From NCBI GenBank assembly GCA_022316685.1, contig JAKJHU010000067.1, positions 3,172,501 through 3,236,500 on the forward strand: a stretch of 64,000 nucleotides of DNA, read 5' to 3'. Positions 1 to 11,869 of the stretch are shown here, piece by piece; the first letter of the stretch is position 1; each line of letters opens with the position of its first letter. The DNA is from Progne subis subis. Its lineage: Eukaryota > Chordata > Aves > Passeriformes > Hirundinidae. Below the pieces are notes generated by a model, which worked only from the letters and a program-made list of their open reading frames with translations, ran no database searches and had not been told where the DNA came from. The position numbers and the translations under genes are program-made.

Positions 1-289
1 TTGATAACCTGCATTTATTAATTAAATCTTATTAGCAAAATTGTAAACTCCGCATTTTTTAGTAGTGGTAGCAAAATCATATCTACAATAAAACATTACT
101 ATATATTTATTAGCTTTATTAAAATAAGAATATAGCCATCAATTCAAAAGGACTCTGATTCACCTTTTTAAAGATACAGGAGTAGAATTATAAGCAGGCA
201 AATATCAGAAAGCATTTGTCATTTAAGAAATAATTAACAAGAAAAGATCAATCACAGTAAGTAAAATGCCGCAACACATTCATTCTAAC
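1..289 (-). other. TDRD3: TDRD3 intron 7, partial (runs off the left edge)
   Basis: AT-rich sequence downstream of the GTTAGA donor of exon 7. No coding similarity to the next TDRD3 exon and no repeat was recognised. Confidence 0.8.
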
Positions 290-439
290 CTCTTTGCTCT
301 TTGCCACTTCTGCAATTGCAGCTGTTCTCTGCTTTTCAAATTCATCATTGTCCGCAACAGTTTTTACAGTATTTGTCATTTGCAGAGTCTTTCTGCGATC
401 AAGGTCTCTGCTATCCACTTGCACGTAAGATGCACATTT
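290..439 (-). CDS. TDRD3: TDRD3 coding exon 7 (residues 190-239)
   Basis: This 150-base exon starts after TTTTCAG and ends in GAG before GTTAGA. It encodes 50 residues: [20 protein letters not shown], a short variable stretch, then [21 protein letters not shown]. Both conserved blocks match mammalian TDRD3; the middle (MTNTVKTVA) is diverged. It is a charged, probably helical linker before the UBA domain, which is encoded off the left edge. The exon is phase 0 at both ends. The donor has T at +3, which is less favourable than the usual A or G. Confidence 0.97.
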
Positions 440-912
440 CTGAAAATGCAAAAGAAAATTTTAATTACCTCTGCTGCCTTCTCTCATTTGAAAAAAGATG
501 CACCCAAGTTTTATTTCATTAGAGTAGCAGACCCCCAGATAAAGAATATGATCATGTAGCTAAGACAATGTGATGTAATCACAATGGTTCTTGGAAATTT
601 GCTGATCCTTGTCAAATTATTTGGCATTTCAGAAGTGACTGCATTAGTACCTACATGACCTGACCAGCAAAATCAAAGGCTTCACAGACTAAATAAAGTT
701 AAGTTTGAAATTGAGAGGAAAAATGTTACTGGAAACTGACACAACAAAGAGACAGTATGAACATAGTTTTGGGGGTTTTTTTAACAGGCACATTTTTTAT
801 CCAAGCTATCAAGATCTAAGGTGTCTTGATTGCCTTTACCTAAATGGAACAAGGTACCTAGACATCATAATACAGGTACGTTTATGAAGTGACAAAGAGA
901 AGTACACTCTAC
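440..912 (-). other. TDRD3: TDRD3 intron 6 (473 bases)
   Basis: Short GTAGAG...TTTTCAG intron with a T-rich tract before exon 7. No repeat or other gene seen. Confidence 0.9.
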
Positions 913-984
913 CTGCCCAAAAGGTACAAAAGGAGGAGGGCCACCTTCTGTTCCAATGTTACTCCTATTGTGTTTTGCCAAACT
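913..984 (-). CDS. TDRD3: TDRD3 coding exon 6 (residues 166-189)
   Basis: This 72-base exon starts after TTTTACAG and ends in CAG before GTAGAG. It encodes 24 residues, [11 protein letters not shown] followed by [13 protein letters not shown], one or two residues different from mammalian TDRD3. The segment is a Pro/Gly-rich linker just after the OB-fold. It is symmetric (phase 0 at both ends), so it can be skipped without a frameshift. Confidence 0.97.
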
Positions 985-1350
985 CTGTAAAAGAAAATTG
1001 ATAATTAATAAATTGCAAACAGAAACCAGATTATATGATAAATATCTCTATTTCAGAAAGTATATGAAACTTGAAGATGGGTATTTTAAACAGAAAATAA
1101 ATTATTATTTTCAAATCTTGGGTCACCTAAGTTAAGCAAAGTGTTGGAGGAGAGGCAGAGAAACAAAGTAAACTATGGAATTTTGCATAATTACTAATAC
1201 ATAGAGAAAATGTAGAAAATTCAGTTATGTACCAAAATCTACACTAATAGAACAAAGCAGCACACAAATAGGCAGCAGATGTTTCTTCATACAGCGTTCA
1301 ATCAACTTGCTGCCAGTGGAGATTGTAAAGGCACACAGCACCTTTTAAAA

Positions 1351-1650
1351 GGGATTGGACCAATTCAGCCTAGAGAATGGAAGACCTTATCAGGGGGACC
1401 TTATCAATCTCACAATGAAGACAGGCTCTTTTCAGTGGTGCTCCGTAAGATGTCAGAGCCAGTAGGCAGAAACTGAAACACAGGAGATTCCCTCCAGCAC
1501 AAAATACATTTTTGATTGTGAGGGTGACTGACACAGCGAGGATGGGGAGTCCCCATCCTTAGAGATAGTCAAAAACTGCCAGGACACTGGCCTGGACAAT
1601 TGACTGAGCCAGATGACCTTCCACCCTTAACCGCCCTGTGAAATTCATGA
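1351..1650 (+). mobile_element. CR1 LINE, 3' fragment
   Basis: The plus strand follows the 3' end of avian CR1. Landmarks are TTCAGCCTAGAGAATGGAAG near 1364, CAGTGGTGCTCCG, AACTGAAACACAGGAG, GTGAGGGTGACTGA, the CCATCCTTAGAGATA block and a decayed tail near 1635-1650 resembling the CR1 end repeat. It is 5'-truncated, as nearly all CR1 copies are, and diverged. It lies antisense to TDRD3 in intron 5. Confidence 0.85.
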
Positions 1651-4600
1651 TCCCATGCATAAGCAAACAGAGAAAGGATTAATTAAAATTGTATCCCCTG
1701 ATACAGCAATTCTGTATGCCAAGGCTGTATAAGTGCTCAGACTGTGATGTCTCCCTAAAAATAATCTCCTTTTTGGAGAGGATCTCTCACTGCTAGAAAC
1801 AAAATGCTGTGTTACTAGGGGGGAAAAAAAGAACAGGTCCTTACTGCTGTTAAAATGCACCAAAATTTAATTTCCTATAATGTATCTCTTTTATCATCTT
1901 CATTTCTTATTGTCCTTTTTGCCCAGTGGACATTCATGCATGACTACATATACTCTCTGCTTTCAGAGACAGCCTTAATTACTTAAGGTAAATATGACAT
2001 TTACCTATATATTTATTACCCTTATGTAGAATTGATTTAAATCCATCATGTGATAAATGGAGTAAAAACACAAATAAGGTTTAAGCCACTATGTGATCAG
2101 AGAATTTATTAAACGAAGTTAACAGATTAATTTAGCTAATACACACCCAAATTAAAACTTTTGGTCCACTCCTTTCAACTTAACTACTTTTATTCAGGAG
2201 CTGAAGACTGTTTTCTAAATCATTTATAGTTATTAATTCCTTTCAAGGTTGAAAAAAAAGAATAATCCTTTTCCTCATGCCTTGGAGCAAAAAATACTGA
2301 TAAAGTATTCAATAAATTATTAAAAAAAGCACTTAGAAGTGCAGAAATTATAAAATTTTTCTGCTTTAATTTCAATCAGTACACTTAAAATGATGCCTTA
2401 GAAATATGAGCTAACCAAGGGCTGATCACTGCATCATGCTCACACTTCTCTGTAACTATTCACTGAAGCACAGTACAACAGTGATTTCATGGCCAAGCCA
2501 CTTCACCTCCCCAGCGCAGGCACTCCAGGTGCAACAAACCTAGCACTTATTCTAGCATTTCTATTTGTTTGCTTGTACATAGTGAAATGCAGGCAACTTT
2601 GGAATGAACTCCCACATTGAATCAATTTATAATTAAAAAAAATAATTATACGCTAGACAAGAACTCAAGTATCAGATTAATTCCTCATGTCCTATAATAA
2701 GGAAGAGCATGTTGAATTTACTTTTTTTTCTTTCCCAAACCAGAATCAAGAAATCACATAGAAAAAAAAAAAGATTGTTTCAATCTCCTGCTCAAACGTG
2801 CAATTGGGCAAATGGCAAAAAAGCCCTTAAAACTGACTGCCTATTTACCAACATTTACCTACCTGAATTTGAATCATAACAATTTATTGCATAAAACTGT
2901 TTTCCATAATGAAAGAATTCTAATGATCTAATGTAAATAAAAGCCCTCATACCATCTTCTCAGGGAGCACCCTGTGGTGAGAAGTGAGAGCAGCTGCTTT
3001 AGAAACAAAATTTCACATTACACCGAATAAAAAGCAAACACACTTTGCAAACACCGGCAATATACATAATCTTTTTTAACTAAAAATTAAATTTCCTCAT
3101 AACCCAACAATAACTATCAGTTACATTGACTTTTTTATAAATACATTTAGTGTACCTCTTTTACCCTTTTTGCTCTATTTGCATCATGACACTAAAAACA
3201 TATTTCCCACAGAATCTCTTAAGAAACTAAGGTTTACAATATAAGATTGCTAGATATTATGTACTATTGGACCCTCACTTTCCTTTATAGATGTCTTTTG
3301 AAGGATACATAAAACTACTCCCTTTTTCCATGAGGTAATCTCAATATTTAGCCTCACCTTCACCAAAAGAGAAAAATCTTTAAGTATACTAGAGTTCTTA
3401 ACTTCTAGATGTGTTAAAAATTTAAGAGCCTGGCAAACAGTCTCATCAATAATCTCAGCAGATTTGCTTCAGACTCCACTTACACATTGTCTGGTGTTTT
3501 GTTTAATAGCAATACAAAGTACTCCTCCCTCTTAAGAAGGGTACCAGCAATACCTTACAGATACGGATCCTTCATGCTTGGAACACCAATGACCATCAGA
3601 ACATGAGGAACATCACAAAGTAATAATTATTTGGAACTGTATTTTTTCCTAAAAATGTCCATGACACTTTACCTTATATTTTCAAATAGTCTAAGGAAAA
3701 AAAACCTCACAGTAACAGTCTTATTTACTCCTTATTTACTCCTTCCTTACTTATTTACTGTCACTTACATAGGGACACTGAAATTTCCAGGCAAGAATTT
3801 ACCTTATGATAAAATTTAATGCTACAAGGAAAAGCACATTTTTCCTCATGCAGTGTGATAATACTGCATTCATTCCACATATACGACATTGTAATATGAG
3901 TACTTTTAGTACTAAAACTTGATTCCTCCTGAAAGCAATTTCAAATACTGTTCTGAATGGAAAAAAACAGTACTAGAACTGAACAAGTAGAAACTGACAA
4001 GTAGGTGCAAGGGCAATACCTTAAGACAGGATAAACAACTTGTGTTCTAAAATTTCATAATGTTATTTGGCTTAATAACACTAACTTTACACTAAGTATA
4101 AAACCCCCTTATTTCATCATCTACATGGGAAGCCAAATTAACACATCTCAGACTTACTAGTGGAGAGAAAATATAAAACTGTCATCAAAAAATAAAAAAC
4201 TAGCTTCAAAACAAGTAATTTGAAATAGTTACACAAATAAAATTTTTATAACTTTTCATGCAAACACAATTCAGCATTTTATTTAAGCTTCCATGGCAAG
4301 ATTAGACATGGAGTGGCAGTATCCTTATCACCTCTCAGATATTTTAGCAATTATGCTTATTTGTCAGCTTTACTCTTCTACAAACCTTTCTAAACAGGAT
4401 AGAAGCATCAAGTTCATAAGGAAACTGCTACCATGTAGCATCTGGCTTCTACAGATTCGTTTGAGCCCTATCTGTCTAGCTGTCAGTCTGGATATAGAAC
4501 TGGAACTCCAATTTCCAGTGGTCATGGTTCACCTGTCCAACCTGATTCCTTGTCACCCACAGCTTTCCTGACACAGCCACAGTCACGTGTTGTGAGCTGG

Positions 4601-5791
4601 TCAACAAGAAAAAGAAAACAATACTCTGGCAAACTCCAAAAGTTTGAGAACCAGAGCATGGAGGAGATAGCTGCAGGCAATAGTTAACTTTCTGTATCTT
4701 AACAGAGCAAATCAGTGACAGCTACCACTCTGTTAAACATATTGCTACAGCCAAGAGAACTGGCTAACAACTGCTGAAAGTTGCAGTCAGCAGCACGCCT
4801 TTAGCTATTAAATGTTTTGCTTTTTTTATTTATGTAAATAGAGTCTGTTCCAAGTTATTTTTTGATACTGATTTTGAAAACCAATTATTAATTATAAAGC
4901 AAAAATTATCTGTTGAAGTGCAGATAGAAGAAATATGAAAACAGACTGTCCAAAATATCACCAAGAAAGCAAACCAGTTCTATCCTTGCCTTGTGAATTG
5001 CACAGCATTCTTAAGAAGGTGTTAGCTCTATGTTCTCTCTTCTGCCCCGTCTACCTTAAAACTCGGTGTTTATTAACTGAAGAGAGAATTCACAAGACTT
5101 AATACTAAATAAGAATAAAAATCATAAAAGCGATGTTTCAGCTGTTGACCCCAGAACCTTTTTTATTTTGAAAGCTTCATTTAAAACCAGGAATGCTTTT
5201 GTGTTTTAATAAGACTCTTATTTCCAGCTATAAAAGTTTAAGAATGCCAAACAGAATCTACTAGAATACGCAGCTCTAAAATTCAAATGAATTTTGGCCT
5301 TGTTTGCCAAAATCTATTAAGCGCAACCAAACACCAAAGAAGGCTAGTTCTAACAAAAATTACTGAGCCCAACTTAGCAGGAGCAACAATAAAAGGAGTA
5401 CCCCACACGGAACTAACCATCATGCTCATAAGCAGCTAGTCTGTTTCAGAGATGTAAATGCAAAAATACAGAGATGTGTGTGGTTGTAGTAGTCATAGTT
5501 AATCTGACAAGTATTTGGGACTAAAGGTAGTAGAGTCACAACTCCTGCCCTAGGAACTTCCACGTGTTTGTGAGAAAATGTATGAAAAAATATTCCTGCA
5601 GCCACTTTTGTTCTACTGGGACAGAAAACAAAGTAAAGGAGTTTACACATATTTATGCCTTGTTGGAAGAATTTGAAATCTTCAAACTGACTTTGTAACC
5701 GCAATTTATCTACAAGTACTGATGAAATGTCGAATACAGGTTACCAGCTTCAATGCTTTCTGTACATTTATTCTATTATTTTTGCCTAAAG

Positions 5792-5810
5792 AAAAAAAAA
5801 AAAAAAAAAA
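5792..5810. repeat. Homopolymer A run (19)
   Basis: Uninterrupted A run in intron 5, read directly. No flanking retroposon body recognised. Confidence 0.9.
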
Positions 5811-6166
5811 CCCTGTCTGTAGACAATAACTGTAAAAGGCAGAACTCCATAGTATTTTGGTACCAAACACACTGTTTAAGAAAGCAACCACCCATGACTA
5901 CTTACCAAAATAAATTTGTTTGATTAATGTTTTCAAACCATGCAGAAAGGAATCAATTCCCACACAAAGATCACTTGTAATTTTTTAATTTGCAACATTA
6001 TACGTAAGACCTACTTGCATATATTTGGCTGCAGCCCTAAAACTATTTGGACAGTACAATTCTAAAAGCTTATTATACAAAAGTTCACAGTCAACGGAAT
6101 AAGCTTGACATTCTAAAATGTAATATGGAACTTGTAAGACAAGCATTTCCAGTGGTGTTACCTCAC

Positions 6167-6308
6167 CCTTTGTAATTCCCACTTTTCTATAAGATGCTCC
6201 ACTTCACCTCCAAGAACTGCTGTGTTACTGTCATCCAACAGCAAGAATCCATTTCTCACTTCAACAATTCCTGAAAGCTTAATTTTTGTTCCAGGTGGAG
6301 TGTTCAGG
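6167..6308 (-). CDS. TDRD3: TDRD3 coding exon 5, second half of OB-fold (Ser118-Arg165)
   Basis: This 142-base exon starts after a pyrimidine-rich tract ending CTAG, with the C that completes Ser118. It ends in AGG (Arg165) before GTGAGG. It encodes [13 protein letters not shown], then [15 protein letters not shown], and closes with [15 protein letters not shown]. This is the most strongly conserved OB-fold part of TDRD3; changes from mammals are conservative (IVEVRN against IVDIKN, DDSN against NDSN). The exon returns the frame to phase 0. Confidence 0.98.
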
Positions 6309-8342
6309 CTAGAGGTAGAAACAAAATCAAAAAATTCAAATACATATTCTGCCACAAAAAGCCTACTCTTATTATAACTCCAACATTTTCATATGCCATA
6401 ATAAAAAATTAGCATCAAAAGCACAATACTTTTCAATAGCTTTACTGGAACACTTCCCACCCATTACTCAAAAATGCCATACTGCAAAGTAGATTGTAAC
6501 AGAGATGAATATTGGCAAATTGTCTGTTTGGTTACTATCCAATTTCATAATACCAAACAGAGGATACTATTTGTTTCAACTATCAGATTATATTCTTAGA
6601 CAACTGACTTTGAGGCAGGTTTCTCATATTTACAATTAAGAGTGGATTTCTAAATAATTAATAATTTAGTATTTTTTTTAGACATTTAACTTAGTAGAGA
6701 CACAGCGTGCTTAGAAAGGAACCTTTCTATGCATTACTAAGAGCTAGGACTAGACAGTACTTTATTATATAAATATAATGCATCTCGTAGTGCTTCTTCT
6801 CTCACTGCTCTATAATTTAAAAACACATGAATATTTTCTGTCATCAGCTCCCACATGGAGCCACCTCATCTTCTTCTCACATGAATCTATCCTAGGAAAA
6901 GCAAGAGCAGAAGCATAAAGGCATCATGTATTCCTAACATGCAATTGAAAGATATGACAAGCAGTGCAATCTGGAAACTGCTCCTTCTTGTAAGAAATGT
7001 GACACAGACAGTTAAAACCTTTCAACTGAGAGACAATTTCTTCAAAATATGCTAAAGCTACTGTTGCAATCACAGGCCCATACCACATGGTAAGGAAAAT
7101 TCATAGCAGTGTCAGCCAATTATAGTACCAGTGGCATTTAACCTTAGCAATGTTAATGGATTTTTGGATTGTTCTGATAAAGGCAAAGAAAATAAGATCA
7201 AGAAATAGACATGAAAGAAATACAGAAAAAAAAAAAAAAAATTAGGTAAGGGGAAAGGGGTAAATGGAAGCCATAGTCATGAAAAACCTATAATTTAAAA
7301 GAAAATTGTGATTTTAATTTAAAGTAACACTATGTACTGAAAGAGCATATTATTGCAGTTTAATAGCCCAACGTCAAACCTGAAACAATTACATATAACA
7401 CAAATGAAATCTTTAAATGTTACATAAAAAGAACGATGAGTTCTCTAACTTTTTGATATTTTATCAAAAAGCTTTCAAATTATGTCTTGTACTGGGTGTT
7501 CATCTTAAAACATTTTGTGATCTAGAATCTACTTACACAGGAGTCTGTTTGCCTTCCTTTATTGCTCTCTTTATATTTGCATTGGAATATGATATTCCAA
7601 GTTGCTGGCTCAAGCTAAAACTAAAGTATCATTAAATGCTCTGACAGCATCACTCTAAACTGCAAGCTGGCTCCTGCTCAGAAGGAAACGTTTAAAAGAT
7701 GATATTCAAAAGTATATATCTACATCTAACTGTTGCAACTAGCAGAGAAAGACAGAAGAAGGGGTTTTTTTAAACCAAGGTTATCCAAACTAGAAGAATG
7801 CAGAGCACACCATGACTGTGCAGATTAAACACCAGAAATTGTATTTAGCACCTCCACAACCAAACACACAAACATCCCCATGTTCAGCAGTAATCAGCTC
7901 CCTTACCCTTCACTTTTAACTGAAGAAATATCCAAGTTAAAGGCCTGCCCATGGTTAAGGATCATTAGTAGCGCTGGCTTAGGAGTGTTAAGCCTGTGGC
8001 GTTTCTGCTACAAACACAAGGCAAAAGATCTGCTACTACTAAAAATTGGGAATTTGGCCCAAGTTTACACACACACCCAAAATGCTGTGTGTTGTGAAAC
8101 TACAATTCAGTACATGGCTGCAAAAATCCACTTTCTTCCATCACATAGTTCAGCATAAACAGAACTGTAAATTACATTCATATATACCTTTGCATGCTGA
8201 ATTTAAATTTCTCCTTTATATCCAAAACCAAGAAGGAAGCCTCTTTTGTCAAGCAACTTTTTGCATAAATTATTAAGGACACTTCCATTACTTCAAGGAC
8301 ATTTAACTGTCAAAGAAAAACATGTAAAAGAAAGCTGTTCAC
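6309..8342 (-). other. TDRD3: TDRD3 intron 4 (2.0 kb)
   Basis: GTGAAC...CTAG intron. It contains an A16 run at 7226-7241. Apart from that, only unique-looking AT-rich sequence. Confidence 0.85.
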
Positions 8343-8503
8343 CTTATTTTTGACATGCTACTGTATTCTATAGCTGTGCAGCTTGTGTGTCCATCAGTCA
8401 TCTGTAAACGTAACATTCTGGGAGCAGCCTGAGATTCTTCATTATCCTTTGGTGCAGCAACGTTGCGAATTTTCTGTATTTGCAGGACACATGGCCCTTC
8501 CAG
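8343..8503 (-). CDS. TDRD3: TDRD3 coding exon 4, first half of OB-fold (residues 65-117)
   Basis: This 161-base exon follows a CTAG acceptor and ends AAATAAG before GTGAAC, leaving AG for the split Ser118 codon. It encodes 53 residues beginning [19 protein letters not shown]. An Asn-Glu-Glu-Ser-Gln-Ala-Ala-Pro-Arg stretch follows, then [15 protein letters not shown]. These are the first OB-fold strands and the loop region through which TDRD3 contacts TOP3B. Differences from mammals are few (IEYSS in place of VEFSY). The internal Met94 corresponds to the start of the shorter mammalian isoform. Confidence 0.97.
8414..8416 (-). other. TDRD3: Candidate alternative start codon Met94 of TDRD3
   Basis: The ATG lies in exon 4, in the context AGAATGTT, and begins [10 protein letters not shown]. 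The commonly listed 651-residue human TDRD3 starts at the equivalent methionine, 93 residues shorter than the 744-residue form. The codon is therefore conserved here, but use as a start would need a transcript beginning downstream of exon 1, and the context is not strong. Such a product would lack the helical module and part of the OB-fold. Confidence 0.4.
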
Positions 8504-9189
8504 CTAGATAAGCCAAACAGAAAAGACAAAATTGTTAGCACTGTTAAGCAAACACACTGCAATATCTCGACATACCAACAGATGCCTCCAGGCAAAGAAA
8601 AATGTCATTTGATCAGGCAGTCATGTTGAATTTCTATCACTCATGTGGCCTATGTTCTAAAGCATGATAAAAATGGCTTTTTCAGAGAAACAGTTGTGAT
8701 GCTTCATACATCAATTATACAACAAAAGTGAATGAAAATAGTTGAGGAGGCAAACAAACAAAACCACAGATACTGTCACTTCAAACATAGTATGGAGCCC
8801 AGATAAGATGTCACTGACAAAGTCTTCTAAAGAACAAAAAAACCAGCTTAGAAGACTATCTGTTTGGATCAAGACGAAATTTCAAGTACAACTGCTTTGT
8901 AAAGACCAACTACAAATAAAGCTTCTTTGAACAATGGTCCAATCAAAATATAACAAACTGAAAGGACATCACTTGTCTATTGATTACATAAAAATGGATA
9001 TTCTACTACACTACAAGCTATGCTACAAAAAAATAAAAATAATAACTAAAAATACCTAAACAAACAAAAAAACCCCAAACAAACAGAAAAACATAAACAA
9101 AACCCATTAAAATAAAAACCCAAGCCCAAACCAACCACCTAAGCCATTTATCACATTTCAGCAATAGCTAAGTAATTTTAATTTCTCTG

Positions 9190-9212
9190 AAAAAAAAAAA
9201 AAAAAAAAAAAA
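9190..9212. repeat. Homopolymer A run (23)
   Basis: Uninterrupted A run read directly in intron 3. Confidence 0.95.
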
Positions 9213-9525
9213 TATTGTCTGTGGCTGCTCATCTCATCTCTAGCTCCTAAATGACAGTGAAAAGATGAAAAAGTACACAGTTCACCAGCTTCTAACCTCG
9301 AAGAAACAGAACAGGTAGCTAGAAGAACACAAACTGAGAGCAGATAACCAGTAGGTAAGTATATATAAAAAGAAGAGAAACTAATAAATAAGAGAACAGG
9401 AGCACAGTAGCTTCACTGAGATGGCAGAAGATCTAATGCAGCAATTACTCTCACTGAAAGAGGCTTTTTAAAATGCAGATCGGTTTTAATGCGAACAACA
9501 AATCTGAACATTTTGGGAAAAAAGA

Positions 9526-9660
9526 AAAAAAAAAAGGCAGTATAAAACAAAAACACAAAAATCCACCACAAAAAAAAACAAAAAACAACAACAACAAAAA
9601 AAAAAACCAAAACACAACAACAAAAACCAACAAAAAAAACACCAACAACCAATCAAACAG
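9526..9660. repeat. A/C low-complexity tract (CAA-type)
   Basis: About 135 bases made almost entirely of A and C in irregular CAA, CAAA and CCAA units, with essentially no T or G in its core. On the TDRD3 sense strand it is a T/G tract. It explains the overlapping Lys/Asn/Gln-rich or Phe/Val-rich frames seen here, which are not genes. Confidence 0.9.
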
Positions 9661-9849
9661 AAATTGAGAAACACATGAGTAACCCTTGCCAGGAATTAAA
9701 TGCCAGGAATTAAATTGCTGGCTCCTTATGTTTCCAACTGCTTACCATCAATTTGCCAGTTATTCAGAAAGGAACTCTGAGATCACAACTTAAACCCTTT
9801 CTGAATGCTTTTTCTGCAGTTAATGTTTCCATTATAATGACAGTTCTCA

Positions 9850-9890
9850 AAAGAAAAAAAAAACAAACAAACAAACAAAAAAAAAAAACC
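9850..9890. repeat. A-rich / (CAAA)n microsatellite
   Basis: A run, then about four CAAA units, then another A run, in intron 3. Confidence 0.9.
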
Positions 9891-11803
9891 AGTAACACCT
9901 TAAATGTAACAGCTATTAAATTATATGTTGTAACTTTATAGCCTTCTTTGCACTTTAATTCCTTCAAAAATACTGAAGGTATCATTATGGTATACAGTCT
10001 AGATAGAAATGGGTAGATTCAGTTTCCCCAAATCCTATGCAAATGTGGCCATCTTGTGGTTAATGCTGGTAATATTGATTTTATTTTAAACCCATACAAA
10101 ACAGAGCTATTAAATGAGTGAATGAGACAGCTCTGTGTATTAATTACTGAAGTTGATAACTATCTACAATCGTCAAATACTCATGTTTCATAGTAGGATT
10201 CTCCCAGCTTTTATGCAACTATTTGCTTATTATAATAGGCAAATAGATACATAAAAAGTTATTTTTTAAATAAAGTTATTTTCTATGCAAGATGGAAATA
10301 CATCATAGGTTCTCAAGATATAGGAGAATAACACTGATGTTAGTCTTGACTGAGAGGAACAATCATAGCACATAATTTCTATTTTTGACTGAAAGATTTC
10401 TGAACAACAAATTACTACTTCCTATGGAGAGATTATACTAAGAAGTTGTTCCTCTCTCATAAAGCAAATATTATTTTTTGTAAAGACATAGCTCTATAGC
10501 ATAATGTATTTGCAGACATTGAAAGCTAAAACAGCAGCACTGATTAAGGAGTCAGATTTGCTTTATGTTACTCAAAAAAAAAAGGAAATTGCAGTTAAGA
10601 AAGCAAGGATTCAACATACTATCTAATAGATTGAGCTAAAATTATAAATAGGAGCCCTTCTCAAGTAGATTCTTCTCTGTGTAATTCTTTCCAAAACCTG
10701 AAGGACTATCACCCTCCAGGAAATGGTTTGCAAGTGTCTGGTTTAGGCTTTTTAGAATAATTTTCTAAAGTTCTACAAATATAGATAAAGTTAATAAAAC
10801 TCTTCCCATAAAATTAGTTTGCTACATAATATGCTGCCTAGCAAAAATCTATGATCCTGCAATGGACTCTCTCTTAAGTGTGCTTTGCATAAATGGCAAT
10901 GTTTGTGCTTTTTCTCTTGTAGAAGTCGGAGCTTGCAGCAGTGACCACTCCATTCAGACAACAGAATAAACAAACAGCTCTTAACAGGCTCTCTCATCAA
11001 TCAATCTCGCTTTCTTAAAACAAACCCACCTGAATCTCCCATTATGTGAATTTCAACAGTAAAAAAAATATGCTTCCCCAGAACTTTCATGTCAATGATA
11101 GACTGTCAATATTTGAAGTGATAAAGAATTGAAGTGAGAACTACTGCTAGGTTTAAAATAAAATTCCTTCATTTATCCACTCTCTGAATCACATGTAAGG
11201 AACAAAACAGAAAGGGTATAAACTTCATTTTCACCTAAACACTCAATATGCATTAAAATCTAGCACACCGAAGTTTCAAGTATAATACTCTTCTCTAGCA
11301 CATAAAGTGTTACTCCATCTAACATGTTTTATCCACAAAACCTGTAGGATAAACACCCATAAGAAAATTACATAAAGTACATAGCGATAGCCATGGATGT
11401 CAGAAGGCAAGTGACACAGCATTAAATTGTATCACTCTGTATATCAAAATCAAACAGCTACTTTGATTTATTTCTGACCTGCTTTGTTGCCCTCTCAGGA
11501 TAATGAGGGGGAAAAATGAAATTCTGATACAATGTCAAGATCCAAACAAGTTAAATGACTTTTCAGCAACAAATGAAGTTGCCAGGATTGTTCAGATTCT
11601 TATTTAAGCATTTCAAAGTTGTGAAATAAAACCCAAAACATCCTCTTTTATGGAGCATACGTTCATATATTTACACTATAATATATTCAAACATCGGGGG
11701 GTTTTGTATGTGAAGTAATGACAAAACCAGACTAATGTGCCATGGAAGGCTGTCATCACAGAAATCATAGAATACAGAAATGTGAAGTAAAAACATTGTC
11801 TAC

Positions 11804-11869
11804 CTTTTCCACTTTTCCACCATTGATGTCACTGGGGAGGAATCTCTTGCCGATCGTTCTTAAATCTGT
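11804..11869 (-). CDS. TDRD3: TDRD3 coding exon 3 (residues 43-64)
   Basis: This 66-base exon starts after TTTCAG and ends before GTAGAC. It encodes 22 residues beginning [15 protein letters not shown] and ending GKVEK. Mammalian TDRD3 has the same segment with only a couple of conservative changes (Lys/Arg in the KRF position, Ser/Gly before GKVEK). It links the helical module to the OB-fold. Both ends are phase 0, so skipping it would keep the frame. Confidence 0.97.

Larger units (their letters stand above)
985..6166 (-). other. TDRD3: TDRD3 intron 5 (5.2 kb)
   Basis: GTGAGG...TTACAG intron. It holds one CR1 copy (about 1351-1650) and a run of 19 A (5792-5810). The rest is AT-rich intron DNA in which I recognise no gene, RNA or repeat. 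Confidence 0.85.
8504..11803 (-). other. TDRD3: TDRD3 intron 3 (3.3 kb)
   Basis: GTAGAC...CTAG intron. It is notable for several A- and A/C-rich low-complexity blocks (9040-9130, 9190-9212, 9526-9660, 9850-9890) and a direct repeat of TGCCAGGAATTAAA around 9688-9714. No gene or transposon body recognised. Confidence 0.85.

Noticed and set aside
9413..9674. Phe/Val/Cys-rich and Lys/Asn/Gln-rich frames on both strands
   Set aside because: All are translations of the A/C tract in intron 3.
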